Assembly: GCA_022652545.1 (NCBI GenBank)
Contig: JALCRM010000004.1
Coordinates: 62,001 to 126,000, forward strand
DNA length: 64,000 nucleotides
Reading direction: 5' to 3'
DNA from: Lachnospiraceae bacterium
Lineage (GTDB): Bacteria > Bacillota > Clostridia > Lachnospirales > Lachnospiraceae
How positions within the stretch are numbered: the first letter of the stretch is position 1; each line of letters starts with the position of its first letter. Shown here piece by piece: positions 1 to 8,973 of this stretch. The notes under the pieces were generated by a model. The model had not been told where the DNA came from. It did not search any database and worked only from the letters and a program-made list of their open reading frames with translations. The position numbers and the translations under genes were made by a program.

Positions 1-385
1 CCTGTTTTGTGTCTGCTTCCTTCCTTGCCTGCTGTGCTTCTTCCGTTGCCTGCTTTGCACTCTCTGCCGCTGCTGCCGCTGCGGTCGCAGGATCTGCCGG
101 AGCTGCGCTTGCTGCGGTACCGGCATCATCCGCCGCACCGGCCTCCGTGCCGGATCCGGCCGCTGACGCGTCGGAAGTATCCGCCGAAGCATCAGACGTT
201 TCCGTCGCTGCCGCATTTGCGGCTGCAGTGGCCGTCTGTACGGTCGTGCTGCCTGCAGCCTGTGCGGACGCGCTGGCTGCCGCTGCAAGAACCGCAGTGA
301 GCAGTATGGCAACCAGACGCATCCACGGTGTATTCAAAACATTTTTCTTCCCATCCCTGAATAACTTTCCTGTCATCCTCTGCAT
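1..385 (-). CDS. Secreted Ala-rich protein, N-terminal part only (cut by left edge)
   Basis: The reading frame opens at 385 and is still open at the left edge, giving about 128 residues. It starts MQRMTGKLFRDGKK, has a hydrophobic segment (MRLVAILLTAVLAAAASASA) with a signal-peptidase-like Ala-x-Ala end near residue 42, then a low-complexity Ala/Thr/Ser/Asp linker, and finally a Glu/Lys/Ala-rich stretch (AKQATEEAQQARKEADTKQ) that looks like the start of a coiled coil. The start at 385 is preferred over the Met at 376 because AAAGG lies a few bases upstream of it. This suggests an exported cell-wall protein, perhaps a peptidoglycan hydrolase of the CHAP or NlpC/P60 kind with an N-terminal coiled coil, but the functional domain lies outside the window, so this is only a guess. 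Confidence 0.7.
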   Translation of the reverse strand, partial: MQRMTGKLFRDGKKNVLNTPWMRLVAILLTAVLAAAASASAQAAGSTTVQTATAAANAAATETSDASADTSDASAAGSGTEAGAADDAGTAASAAPADPATAAAAAAESAKQATEEAQQARKEADTKQ

Positions 386-604
386 ATAAGCCTTTCGGGC
401 AAAACCTCTGCCCCTCCGTTCGTGATCTGTTCCGCTGTGATCCATCTGTGATCCATTTCGCAGCTGTCCGTTCTCCGGCTGCTTTTTTACGGAACCTGTA
501 CAAATATTTCGTAATTGTTACATCCAACGTTCAGAATTGTATTTATGCGTAACAATTTTGTCAAGTTTGGGGCGGAGATTGCCTTTCTGCGTTGTTTTGC
601 ACGT

Positions 605-642
605 AAAAAGACCCCGCAAGCCTTGAGTTTGCGGGGTTTTTC
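605..642. terminator. Bidirectional intrinsic terminator after proC
   Basis: A perfect stem pairs ACCCCGCAA with TTGCGGGGT around a short loop. It is flanked by AAAAAG on one side and TTTTTC on the other, so either strand gives a hairpin followed by a U-run. It lies between the end of proC and the next minus-strand gene and would close the long housekeeping operon. Confidence 0.9.
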
Positions 643-686
643 ACATGCATACAGCGGTTTTATGCCGCTTTGCGGGCATGTGCATT

Positions 687-708
687 ATTGTATTAAATTA
701 AATACAAT
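687..708. repeat. AT-rich perfect inverted repeat, possible operator
   Basis: Two 8-base arms, ATTGTATT and AATACAAT, are separated by AAATTA. It stands out in GC-rich surroundings and lies upstream of the left-edge gene. It could be an operator or a weak hairpin; no regulator can be assigned. Confidence 0.45.
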
Positions 709-713
709 TCAGT

Positions 714-742
714 CTCGGGAATATTCTCGGGAAGCTCGGGAA
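714..742. repeat. Three direct copies of CTCGGGAA
   Basis: CTCGGGAA occurs at 714-721, 726-733 and 735-742, next to the inverted repeat at 687-708. The spacing (12 then 9 bases) is not regular, so these may be protein-binding sites or remnants of slippage. Confidence 0.4.
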
Positions 743-752
743 TGCAGTCACA

Positions 753-775
753 GTGCGGATCTGTGGGATCCGCAC
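753..775. other. GC-rich hairpin downstream of proC
   Basis: Perfect 9-base arms GTGCGGATC and GATCCGCAC flank a five-base loop. It lies just past the proC stop and lacks a T-run, so it is more likely an RNA-stabilising or pausing hairpin than a terminator; the real terminator is at 605-642. Confidence 0.5.
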
Positions 776-800
776 CGGTCAGCTGCGGCATTTTTCAGGT

Positions 801-1595
801 TCACATCTTTTTGGATCTTTCGCTGGCAGCGGTCACCGCATCGATCACGGATGCCCGGAATGCGCCCTTTTCCAGGGCTGCAACGCCTTCGATCGTAGTG
901 CCGGCCGGCGAACAGACCATGTCCTTCAGCTCGGCAGGTGTTTTGCCTGTTTCGAGCATCAGCTTCGCGGAGCCCATGACCGACTGGGCAGCAAAGCGGT
1001 ATGCCTGCTGGCGCGGCATGCCCTCTCGTACGGCGGCATCCGCCATGGCCTCAATGAACATGAAGACAAAGGCCGGCGACGAACCGCTCACGCCGACAAC
1101 GGCATCCATAAGGCTTTCGGGAACGACTTCGGCGAGACCGCAGCAGCGAAGCAGCTTCATTGCGCTCTCCAGTTCCGCGTCAGTGACGTTCTCGCTGCGG
1201 CACACGGCCGAACAGCCGGCTCCCACAAGAGCGGGCGTGTTGGGCATGCAGCGTACGATCTTGACAGGCCTTGAGAAATACTGTGTGAGCTGTTTTGTGG
1301 TCTTGCCTGCTGCGATGCTGACGATCAGTTTGCTGTCGTCGACATTGTCATTGATGTCTTCGATCACTACAGGGAGATACTGCGGCTTGACCGCCAGTAC
1401 GATAATATCGGACTCAGCCGCCACCTGCGAATTGGAGTCGGACGTGCGGATCCCGAAATCCGCGGACACCTTCTGCCGCGTTTCTTCAGTCGCTGCCGAT
1501 CCCGTAATGTCTCCGGGCTGTACGAGCTGCCCGGCAAGGATCCCGCTGATCATTGCCTTAGCCATGTTTCCGAGACCTATGAAACCAATCACCAT
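801..1595 (-). CDS. proC: Pyrroline-5-carboxylate reductase
   Basis: Catalyses the NAD(P)H-dependent last step of proline synthesis. The 264-residue protein begins MVIGFIGLGNMAKAMISG, a Rossmann GxGxxA/G motif, and carries the C-terminal family signature around GVSGSSPAFVFMFIEAMADA and the substrate-loop region CSPAGTTIEGVAALE. Length is normal for the family (about 265-275). The start at 1595 is set by an excellent AAGGAGG six bases upstream; the frame is open for another 12 codons upstream but has no ribosome site there. It is the last gene of the operon beginning with tsaE, 39 bases behind the RNA methyltransferase, and is followed by hairpins and a bidirectional terminator. Confidence 0.95.
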   Translation of the reverse strand: MVIGFIGLGNMAKAMISGILAGQLVQPGDITGSAATEETRQKVSADFGIRTSDSNSQVAAESDIIVLAVKPQYLPVVIEDINDNVDDSKLIVSIAAGKTTKQLTQYFSRPVKIVRCMPNTPALVGAGCSAVCRSENVTDAELESAMKLLRCCGLAEVVPESLMDAVVGVSGSSPAFVFMFIEAMADAAVREGMPRQQAYRFAAQSVMGSAKLMLETGKTPAELKDMVCSPAGTTIEGVAALEKGAFRASVIDAVTAASERSKKM

Positions 1596-1634
1596 GACTG
1601 CCTCCTTACCGCCTCTGCAGGCGGTCTGCACATC

Positions 1635-2519
1635 TTATCCGGAAAACCTCCGCTGCCGGTATGCCTCGTAGACCAGTATGCCGGCGGCCATCGCCGCGTT
1701 CAGTGACTCGATCTGTCCGCGCATGGGGATGCGCAGCAGCGTGTCCGCCGCGGCGGCTGCTTTTTCACTCAGGCCGTTCCCCTCGTTGCCGATCAGGAAC
1801 GCCGCCCCCTTCGTATAATCTGCCGCATCGTAATCGGTGCTGCCTGCAAGGTGCGCCGCAAAAACGGAAATACCGCTGCTCCGGAGCCTGCCCGCGAGAG
1901 CCGGAAGATCCTCCGTCTGCAGGAAGGGCATCCGGAAAACAGATCCCATAGTGGCGCGCACGGTTTTCGGATTGAAGAGGTCGACTGTTCCGCGCGTCAT
2001 GACGATGCCGGTCACGCCGGCCGCTTCCGCCGTACGGAAGATCGTACCCAGATTGCCGGGATCCTGTATATCCTCAAGCAGGAGCAGAAGGGGCGCCGCA
2101 CCGTCCCCGGGGAGCAGATCCTTTTCCCCGTAGACGGGCATCCTCGCCACGCAGAGCACGCCCTGCGGCGTCTCCGTGTCACTCATGCCTGCAAAAACAT
2201 CGTCCGAAACGACTGTGCAGCCCGTCTCTTCCAGTCTGCGGGTCAGCCTTCCATACACCGCAGCCCGGTCCGCAAAGGCCTGCTGCGCCGTATCCAGGAA
2301 AGTCTTTGAAACATAGACCTGTTCCAGCGCACCGGCGGGCGCATCCAGATACAGGCGCAGGCCCTCTGTCACAAAGGCCTGTTCCTCACGCCGCGTCCTG
2401 CCCTTCGTCTGCAGCGCACGCACCCTGCGGATCCCGGGGTTGGCTGCCGACGTAACGCAGGGCCGGTCTTTGTTCAGCGGCACCGACGTGACGCAGGGCC
2501 GGTCTTTATCCAGCGGCAT
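1635..2519 (-). CDS. TrmH/SpoU-family RNA 2'-O-ribose methyltransferase
   Basis: SAM-dependent SPOUT methyltransferase, likely acting on 23S rRNA or tRNA. SPOUT motifs are intact: DIQDPGNLGTIFRTAEA (motif 1), FLIGNEGNGLS (motif 2) and IPMRGQIESLNAAMAAGI (motif 3), preceded by the substrate-binding N-domain (FVTEGLRLYLDA). The pfkA stop and the ATG at 2519 overlap by one base (TGATG), so translation is probably coupled; a GTG at 2522 also precedes it. Odd feature: the first 24 residues are two near-identical 12-residue units, MPLDKDRPCVTS and VPLNKDRPCVTS, from a 36-base tandem duplication. The second unit starts with GTG and could itself be the start. Homologues normally begin near the following SAANPGIRRVRAL. 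The exact target cannot be told from sequence. Confidence 0.88.
   Translation of the reverse strand: MPLDKDRPCVTSVPLNKDRPCVTSAANPGIRRVRALQTKGRTRREEQAFVTEGLRLYLDAPAGALEQVYVSKTFLDTAQQAFADRAAVYGRLTRRLEETGCTVVSDDVFAGMSDTETPQGVLCVARMPVYGEKDLLPGDGAAPLLLLLEDIQDPGNLGTIFRTAEAAGVTGIVMTRGTVDLFNPKTVRATMGSVFRMPFLQTEDLPALAGRLRSSGISVFAAHLAGSTDYDAADYTKGAAFLIGNEGNGLSEKAAAAADTLLRIPMRGQIESLNAAMAAGILVYEAYRQRRFSG
2448..2519 (-). repeat. 36-bp tandem duplication at the pfkA/methyltransferase junction
   Basis: Two copies, 2484-2519 and 2448-2483, differ at four positions. Each encodes (M/V)PL(D/N)KDRPCVTS, begins with a usable start codon (ATG in one, GTG in the other) and shares the core GACCGGCCCTGCGT. The duplication extends the N-terminus of the downstream protein without breaking its frame. 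Confidence 0.9.
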
Positions 2520-3493
2520 CACCGGGAAAGGGCCTGGCTGATCTCGAACTGATACTCGGGGATCGTCTTCTCCATGGCCAGGGCCTCTTCGATGTCAAAA
2601 TCCTGGAACTTTCCGTCGCGGTACCCGACGACGCGGTTCGTCTTGCCGGCCGCAATGATGTCGGCTGCGTAGGCGCCCATGATGGACGCATAGAAACGGT
2701 CCTTACAGGTCGGGGAGCCGCCGCGCTGCATATAGCCGAGGATGGTCGCACGCGTTTCGATCCCGGTCGCCGCTTCGATGCGGCGCGCCATGGAAGTCGA
2801 ATGCCCGATCCCTTCGGCGTTGATGATGATGTGATGTTTTTTGCCGTGCTTGCGGTTGTTGATGATGTTGTCGATGATCTTCTGCTCGTTGTAATCGTAC
2901 TTCTCGGGCAGAAGGATGTCCTCGGCGCCGTTCGCAATGCCGCACCATAGCGCGATATAGCCGGCATTCCTGCCCATGACCTCTATGATGGAGCATCTCT
3001 CATGGGAGGAAGAGGTGTCGCGCACCTTGTCGATGGCCTGCATGGCCGTGTTGATGGCGGTGTCAAAACCGATGGTGTAATCCGTGCAGGCGATGTCCAG
3101 GTCTATGGTGCCGGGCAGGCCGATGGTGTTGATGCCGAGGCGGGCCAGTGCCTGCGCGCCGCGGTACGAGCCGTCACCGCCGATCACGACGATGCCGTCG
3201 ATGTGATGCTTCCTGCAGATCTCGGCGCCCTTCTGCTGTCCCTCCGGCGTGCGGAATTCCGTGCAGCGCGCCGTGCCGAGGATGGTGCCGCCGCGTTCGA
3301 TGATATCGGACACGCTGTGCTTGTCCATGTCGATGATCTCTTCGTTGAGGAGACCCTGATAGCCTCTTTCAATGCCCTTTACAGTCAGACCGTTCCCGAT
3401 GGAGCGTCGCACGACCGCACGTATTGCGGCATTCATGCCCGGCGCGTCACCGCCGCTCGTAAGGATGCCGATTGTTTTTACCTGATCTGCCAT
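2519..3493 (-). CDS. pfkA: ATP-dependent 6-phosphofructokinase
   Basis: Phosphorylates fructose 6-phosphate in glycolysis. The 324-residue protein matches bacterial PfkA throughout: ILTSGGDAPGMNAAIRA at the N-terminus (ATP site), VVIGGDGSYRGA, the catalytic region GLPGTIDLDI, EVMGRNAGYIALW, and LGYMQRGGSPT near the C-terminus. Length is typical (about 320). Oddity: the catalytic segment is TIDLD where the usual motif is TIDND; both aspartates remain but the Asn between them is Leu. A good GGAGG site lies upstream of the ATG at 3493. It follows dnaE by 107 bases, a gap that may hold a promoter, although none was clear enough to list. The dnaE-pfkA neighbourhood is common in Clostridia. Confidence 0.96.
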   Translation of the reverse strand: MADQVKTIGILTSGGDAPGMNAAIRAVVRRSIGNGLTVKGIERGYQGLLNEEIIDMDKHSVSDIIERGGTILGTARCTEFRTPEGQQKGAEICRKHHIDGIVVIGGDGSYRGAQALARLGINTIGLPGTIDLDIACTDYTIGFDTAINTAMQAIDKVRDTSSSHERCSIIEVMGRNAGYIALWCGIANGAEDILLPEKYDYNEQKIIDNIINNRKHGKKHHIIINAEGIGHSTSMARRIEAATGIETRATILGYMQRGGSPTCKDRFYASIMGAYAADIIAAGKTNRVVGYRDGKFQDFDIEEALAMEKTIPEYQFEISQALSR

Positions 3494-3600
3494 GACTATA
3501 TACCTCCGTGCCGGACAAAACCGGTATCAACTGCATTCCGTTAATCCTGAAATAATCATAAACCAAACTGCGGTCCGTGAAAATGTCTGCCGCCGCGAAT

Positions 3601-6600
3601 TTACTTTAAAATCACATTGTCCGCGCCGTACCTGTCCTTCAGAAGCGCCAGCAGCTCCGCGTCCGCGCGCACACCCGAGCCCCGGGGCATGGTCTTCATG
3701 GACTTCGGCGAGGCGATGTAGATCGACACCTCATCGGGGCCGCCGTGGGTATCTATGATGGCGGCGAGCTCCTTCTCCGCTGCGGCGTAGCTCTCCCTGG
3801 TGTCAAAACGCAGCCAGAGCTTCTTCGGAACGCGGTCGAAGGGCGTGATGCTCTGGCACACCAGCTTGCCGTCCTTATCTTCCTCGAGGGAAACGCGCCC
3901 TGTGACGAAGACCTTGGAGTCCTCGGCGAGAACAGAGGAATACTGTTCATAGTCCCTGGGAAAAACGATGACCTCCACGTCTCCCGTCAGATCCTCGATC
4001 GTCACGAAAGCCATGACCTTGTCATTTTTCGTGTACTTGATCTTGCGTGCAGCCACCAGGCCGCCGATCGTCTCGACGGCGCCGTCCGTCACCGCGGCCG
4101 TTCCGGTCTCCTCGTCCAGCATGAAATCCGCGGCCTTCCGGGTGATGCGGCTCTTCCAGAAATCGATCGAATCGTCCAGCGGATGGCCGCTGACATAGAC
4201 GCCGAGCACTTCCTTTTCGAAGGCGAGCTTCATCTCCCGCGTGTACTCCCCTACGTCAGGCATGGGGACGGTATAGGCCGTGCGGTCCGTTTCGGGCGCC
4301 AGGTCGAACAGGCTCATCTGCCCTGCCAGGTCGTTCTTCTTCGAAGCCTGCAGGCCGTCCAGGATCTGTGAAAACACGCTCATCTGCTGCTTCCTGGTAC
4401 TGCCGAAGCTGTCGAAGGCGCCGGCCTTGATGAAGTTTTCGATCACGCGCTTGTTCGCGTCGATCTCCGCTGCCGTCACACGCTCCAGAAAATCATACAG
4501 GTCGCGGAACTTCCCGTACTGCTCCCTGTTTTGCACGATCCCGTCGATGACGCCGCGCCCTACGCCCTTGATGGCGGTAAGCGCATAGCGTACCGCACCG
4601 CCGGAGACGGAGAAACCGGCCTCGCCCTCGTTGATGTCGGGCGGCAGCAGACGTATCCCCATGGTGCGTGACGTCAGGATGTAGCCGGCCAGCTTGCCGG
4701 GGAAATCCACCACTGTCGTCATCAGCGCCGCCATGAACTCCGTGGGAAAATAATATTTCAGCCAGGCGGTCTGGTACGTGATCACCGCGTAGCAGGCCGA
4801 ATGGGACTTGTTGAAGGCATACTTGGCAAAATCGAGCATGGTATCGTAGATGCCCGACGCTGTTTCAGCCGGGATGCCGTTTGCGACGCAGCCCTTTACG
4901 CCCTCCGCCTCGTTCCCGTAAATGAAGTTGCGGCGCTCCGCCTCCATGACATCCTGTTTTTTCTTGCTCATGGCGCGTCGCACGAGGTCGCTGCGGCCGA
5001 GGGTATAGCCGGCGAGCTGCTGTACGATCTGCATGACCTGCTCCTGGTACACGATGCAGCCATACGTCGGAGCAAGTATGGGTTCGAGGAGCGGAGTCGC
5101 GTAGGTGATCGCGACGCGGCTGTTCTTTCTTTCGATATATTGCGGGATAAAGTCCATCGGGCCCGGCCTGTAGAGCGCGATGCCTGCGATGATGTCCTCG
5201 AGGCTGCCGGGCCGCAGTTCCTTCATGAAAGACTGCATGCCGCCGGATTCAAGCTGGAAAACGCCTTCGGTATGGCCTGTTGAAATTGAGGCGAAGACCG
5301 CCCTGTCGTTAAAGTCGATGTTGTCGATGTCGATCTGCGCAGGCTCCGCGCCGCCGTTTTCCGCCGCGCGTTCCTTCAGCGTCCTGTTGGCCAGCAGCAC
5401 CGCATCGTGGATGACATTGAGGGTGCGGAGGCCCAGGAAATCCATTTTGAGCAGGCCCAGGTGCTCGATGGTCGTCATCGTGAACTGGGTCGTGGTGGAG
5501 CCGTCCTGCGCCCTTGCAAGAGGCACGAGGTCCTCGGCGGGCTCCGAGCAGATGACGACGCCGGCCGCATGTACGGAAGTATGGCGGGGCAGCCCTTCCA
5601 GGCGCATCGACATATCCATCAGTGTTTTGACCCGCGGATCGCCGTCCACCGCCGCGCGCAGCTCGGGATTCATTTTCAGCGCCTTGTCCAGCGTGATATT
5701 GAGTTCGTTCGGGATCATCTTGGAGATGCCGTCCACAAAGCTGTACGGCAGGTCCATGACCCGCCCCACGTCGCGGATGACGCCCTTGGCCGCCATCGTG
5801 CCGAAAGTGATGATCTGGACGACACGCTCCCTGCCGTATTTGCGGGTGACGTAATCGATCACTTCCTGCCGGCGGTCGACGTCAAAATCCACGTCGATAT
5901 CGGGCATCGAAACACGCTCCGGATTGAGGAAGCGCTCGAAGATGAGTCCGTAGCGGATGGGGTCGAGGCTCGTGATATGCAGGCAGTAGGAAACGATGGA
6001 ACCCGCCGCGGAACCACGGCCCGGGCCGACAGCAATGCCGTTTTCACGGCAGAAATTGACATAGTCCCAGACGATCAGGAAATAGTCCACATAGCCCATT
6101 TTGCGGATGACGCCGAGCTCGTAGTCGAGCCTACTGCGCACCGCTCCGTCGTCGTCCGGATAGCGTTCCGCAAGGCCTTCGCTGCACAGCTTGTTGAGAT
6201 AAGTCCAGGAATCGTACCCCTCGGGTACGTCAAAATGCGGCAGCCTGGTGTTGCCGAATTCGATCGTGACATTGCAGCGGTCGGCGATCTTCGCGGTGTT
6301 GTCCAGCGCTTCCTGCGCGTACGGGAAGAGGCTGCGCATCTCCTCTTCGCTCTTTACATAGAACTGCCCGCCGGGATAGCGCATCCGGTCTTCGTCCGCA
6401 ACCTTTTTTCCGGTCTGGATGCAGAGCAGCATGTCGTGCGCTTCCGCATCGTCCGCATAGGTATAGTGGCAGTCGTTGGTCGCGATGAGCGGAATGCCCA
6501 GTTTTTCGCTCATTTTGAGCAGGGCCCTGTTCACCGTCTTCTGGTCGGCGTAGCCGTGATCCTGCAGTTCCAGGAAAAAGTTGTTTTGACCAAAGCAGTC

Positions 6601-7089
6601 ATTGTACTTGCGGGCGGCTTCCTCCGCGGCGGGAATGTCGCCGCGCACGATATCGCGGGCCACCTCGCCTGCCAGGCAGGCTGAGGATGCGATGATGCCC
6701 TCGTGAAATTCCCGCAGCAGCTCCATGTCCACGCGCGGGCGGTAATAGTAGCCTTCGGTGAAGGAGCGGCTCACGATCTTAGAGAGGTTGGCGTATCCCC
6801 GGTCGTTTTCCGCAAGAAGGATGAGGTGGTAGTAGCGGTCGTCGCTCCCCGAAAGCTCCCTGTCAAAACGCGAACCGGGCGCAACGTAGACCTCGCACCC
6901 GAGGATAGGCTTGATGCCGGCTTCGCGGGCGGCGTTATAGAAATCGATCACGCCGTACATCACGCCGTGATCGGTAATGGCCGCCGCACTCATGCCGAGC
7001 GCGCTGACCTGTTTCACATATTCCGATACTTTGTTGGAGCCGTCCAGCAGCGACCACTCCGTGTGGCAATGCAGATGTACGAATGCCAT
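3601..7089 (-). CDS. dnaE: DNA polymerase III alpha subunit (DnaE type)
   Basis: Replicative polymerase subunit of the C family. The 1162 residues show, in order, the PHP domain (HLHCHTEWSLLDG, then ITDHGVMYG), the palm with catalytic acidic residues in MPDIDVDFDVDRR (roughly residues 395-407), the fingers and tandem HhH region, and a C-terminal OB-fold (roughly 990-1070, around GGLVAARKIKYTKNDKVMAFVTIEDL). There is no exonuclease insertion, so it is DnaE and not PolC. Length is as expected. It lies between ispD and pfkA with a 72-base gap on the ispD side and no obvious promoter there, so it probably belongs to the tsaE-proC operon. Confidence 0.96.
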   Translation of the reverse strand: MAFVHLHCHTEWSLLDGSNKVSEYVKQVSALGMSAAAITDHGVMYGVIDFYNAAREAGIKPILGCEVYVAPGSRFDRELSGSDDRYYHLILLAENDRGYANLSKIVSRSFTEGYYYRPRVDMELLREFHEGIIASSACLAGEVARDIVRGDIPAAEEAARKYNDCFGQNNFFLELQDHGYADQKTVNRALLKMSEKLGIPLIATNDCHYTYADDAEAHDMLLCIQTGKKVADEDRMRYPGGQFYVKSEEEMRSLFPYAQEALDNTAKIADRCNVTIEFGNTRLPHFDVPEGYDSWTYLNKLCSEGLAERYPDDDGAVRSRLDYELGVIRKMGYVDYFLIVWDYVNFCRENGIAVGPGRGSAAGSIVSYCLHITSLDPIRYGLIFERFLNPERVSMPDIDVDFDVDRRQEVIDYVTRKYGRERVVQIITFGTMAAKGVIRDVGRVMDLPYSFVDGISKMIPNELNITLDKALKMNPELRAAVDGDPRVKTLMDMSMRLEGLPRHTSVHAAGVVICSEPAEDLVPLARAQDGSTTTQFTMTTIEHLGLLKMDFLGLRTLNVIHDAVLLANRTLKERAAENGGAEPAQIDIDNIDFNDRAVFASISTGHTEGVFQLESGGMQSFMKELRPGSLEDIIAGIALYRPGPMDFIPQYIERKNSRVAITYATPLLEPILAPTYGCIVYQEQVMQIVQQLAGYTLGRSDLVRRAMSKKKQDVMEAERRNFIYGNEAEGVKGCVANGIPAETASGIYDTMLDFAKYAFNKSHSACYAVITYQTAWLKYYFPTEFMAALMTTVVDFPGKLAGYILTSRTMGIRLLPPDINEGEAGFSVSGGAVRYALTAIKGVGRGVIDGIVQNREQYGKFRDLYDFLERVTAAEIDANKRVIENFIKAGAFDSFGSTRKQQMSVFSQILDGLQASKKNDLAGQMSLFDLAPETDRTAYTVPMPDVGEYTREMKLAFEKEVLGVYVSGHPLDDSIDFWKSRITRKAADFMLDEETGTAAVTDGAVETIGGLVAARKIKYTKNDKVMAFVTIEDLTGDVEVIVFPRDYEQYSSVLAEDSKVFVTGRVSLEEDKDGKLVCQSITPFDRVPKKLWLRFDTRESYAAAEKELAAIIDTHGGPDEVSIYIASPKSMKTMPRGSGVRADAELLALLKDRYGADNVILK

Positions 7090-7161
7090 GCCGTTCCTTT
7101 TGCCCTCCGTAAGGCTGCCGGTCCCCGGCGCCGCTGCAGAAAGGGAAATGCCGCGGTCTGT

Positions 7162-7857
7162 CTATTTCCGGTTCCTTTGCAGGATCGCTTCGGCCACCGC
7201 GATGTCATCGGGTGACGTGATCTTGATATTGCTGTAGGAGCCCTCCACGAGCTTTACCGCATGGTGCGTATAGGTCTCCACGACCATCGCGTCGTCGGTG
7301 GGCACCGGCTCTTTTCCCCTTGCTGCCGCATAGGCCCCGGCGGCAAGGCGGAAGTCAAAACACTGCGGCGTCTGTACGATCCAGACGTTCTCGCGGTCGG
7401 GCGTCGCAGCCACGAACCCGTGCGCATCCGCCAGCTTGACGGTATCCTTGCTCTTTACGGCAGCCACGGCAGCGCCGGTCTCCCTGACCGCCGCGTACAG
7501 GCGCTGCAGGATCTCCACGCTCACAAAAGGGCGCGCACCGTCATGGATGAAAACATAGTCGCACGGCCACGTCACAGCTTCCAGCCCGTTTCCCACGGAC
7601 TCGCAGCGTTCCGCCCCGCCGGCCGCATAACAGCGCACCTTGGACGCGCGGAGGGGCGCAGCGATCTTTTCCTGCACATACGCCTCGTCCCCTGCCGGGA
7701 CGACTGCCACGATATCCGAAATGACTTCGCTCCGTTCCAGGGTCTCCAGCGCGTAGGACAGCAGCGGCCTCCCGCAGAGGTCCATGTACTGCTTCGGGAC
7801 GTCTCCGCCCATGCGTCTGCCTTTGCCTGCCGCGAGCAGGATCGCCGTGACCTTCAT
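7162..7857 (-). CDS. ispD: 2-C-methyl-D-erythritol 4-phosphate cytidylyltransferase
   Basis: Transfers CMP from CTP to MEP in the non-mevalonate isoprenoid pathway, ultimately supplying undecaprenyl phosphate. The protein starts [33 protein letters not shown], the family's nucleotide-binding loop with the key Arg and Lys, and has [16 protein letters not shown]-type ([12 protein letters not shown]) and TPQCFDF motifs. 231 residues is the usual size. The start at 7857 shares ATGA with the tsaD stop (four-base overlap), so translation is likely coupled; a longer in-frame extension exists but it would lie inside tsaD. Confidence 0.94.
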   Translation of the reverse strand: MKVTAILLAAGKGRRMGGDVPKQYMDLCGRPLLSYALETLERSEVISDIVAVVPAGDEAYVQEKIAAPLRASKVRCYAAGGAERCESVGNGLEAVTWPCDYVFIHDGARPFVSVEILQRLYAAVRETGAAVAAVKSKDTVKLADAHGFVAATPDRENVWIVQTPQCFDFRLAAGAYAAARGKEPVPTDDAMVVETYTHHAVKLVEGSYSNIKITSPDDIAVAEAILQRNRK

Positions 7858-8906
7858 GCGCCGGCCTCCGTCCCGTAAAGAGATTCTCCCAGCTTCAGGC
7901 CGGGCACGGCGTTGAGGTCCAGGCCGCTCTCGCGTCCCTTCAGGAATTCGTAGTAAGCGGCGCAGCCGATCATGGCCGCGTTGTCGGTGCACAGCACCGG
8001 CGGCGGGCAGAAGAAAGCGATGTTTTCCCGCTCACAGGCTGCCTTCATGCGCCCGCGCAGGGCGCTGTTCGAAGCGACGCCGCCCGCCAGGGCGATCCGG
8101 TCGAGACCGCACAGCCTCGCAGCCGCCATCGTGTGATCGACGAGCACGTCCACCACCGCTTCCTGGAACGAAGCAGCGACATCGTTCACGTCGACCTTCT
8201 CTCCCTTCATGTCGCAGGTATTCAGATAGTTCAGTACGGATGACTTGATGCCGCTGAACGAAAAATCAAACTCGCTGCCTTCCACTTTCCCCCTCGGGAA
8301 GCGGATGGCTTCCGGATTTCCGTCTTTCGCTGCCCTGTCGATCTTGGGGCCGCCCGGGTAGCCCAGACCGATCGCCCGCGCGACCTTGTCGAAGGCTTCG
8401 CCCGCCGCGTCGTCGCGCGTCGTGCCGAGCAGTTCATACTCGCCGTAACCCTTTACGCGCACCAGGTTCGTATGTCCGCCGGAGACGACGAGACAGGCAA
8501 AGGGCGGTTCCAGTGTTTTGTCCGCAATGTAGTTGGCACTGATGTGGCCTTCGATATGATGCACGCCGATCAGCGGAAGCCCCGACGCGAACGCGACCGC
8601 CTTGGCTTCGGAAATGCCCGTGAGCAGCGCGCCGACAAGGCCCGGTCCGGCCGTGACCGCCACAGCGTCCAGGTCGCAGAAGGTTTTGCCTGCCGTCCGC
8701 ATGGCTTCGCGGATGACCTGGTTCATGCGCTCGATATGCTTGCGCGATGCGATCTCCGGGACCACGCCGCCGTACAGCGTGTGGATGTCGATCTGCGAGG
8801 AGATCTCGTTGGAGAGCACCTGCCGCCCGTTGACCGTTACCGCGGCCGCCGTCTCATCGCACGAGGACTCGATCGATAATATGACTACGTCTTTCTGTAT
8901 CAGCAT
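7854..8906 (-). CDS. tsaD: tRNA N6-adenosine threonylcarbamoyltransferase
   Basis: Catalytic subunit for t6A37 synthesis on ANN-decoding tRNAs, working with TsaB and TsaE encoded just upstream. The ASKHA-fold protein begins [15 protein letters not shown], carries the metal-binding pair of histidines in [13 protein letters not shown], and the SGGHTNLV and [13 protein letters not shown] motifs. 350 residues is normal. I chose ATG 8906; the frame is open up to 8990, but that would overlap rnz and the alignment-like start is [16 protein letters not shown]. The gene is 67 bases behind rnz and overlaps ispD by four bases. Confidence 0.95.
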   Translation of the reverse strand: MLIQKDVVILSIESSCDETAAAVTVNGRQVLSNEISSQIDIHTLYGGVVPEIASRKHIERMNQVIREAMRTAGKTFCDLDAVAVTAGPGLVGALLTGISEAKAVAFASGLPLIGVHHIEGHISANYIADKTLEPPFACLVVSGGHTNLVRVKGYGEYELLGTTRDDAAGEAFDKVARAIGLGYPGGPKIDRAAKDGNPEAIRFPRGKVEGSEFDFSFSGIKSSVLNYLNTCDMKGEKVDVNDVAASFQEAVVDVLVDHTMAAARLCGLDRIALAGGVASNSALRGRMKAACERENIAFFCPPPVLCTDNAAMIGCAAYYEFLKGRESGLDLNAVPGLKLGESLYGTEAGA

Positions 8907-8973
8907 GTCTGTCTCTTTCCGGGCGCCCGTACGCTGCCTGACCTCCCAGCGGCGGTGCCTTTCCTTCAAAACA

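Larger units (their letters stand above)
386..800. other. Intergenic region with terminator, inverted repeat and short direct repeats
   Basis: No credible gene is present in these 415 bases. They hold, from left to right, the leader of the left-edge gene, a strong bidirectional terminator (605-642), an AT-rich perfect inverted repeat (687-708), three CTCGGGAA copies (714-742) and a GC-rich hairpin (753-775) just past the proC stop. Open frames crossing the region run on into antisense of proC and have no start signals. Confidence 0.6.

Noticed and set aside
9-389. Ala/Ser/Val-rich plus-strand frame at the left edge
   Set aside because: The minus strand gives a normal signal peptide with ribosome site; the plus frame is its mirror.
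515-898. 127-residue plus-strand frame across the proC end
   Set aside because: Runs through a terminator and then antisense to proC; no ribosome site.
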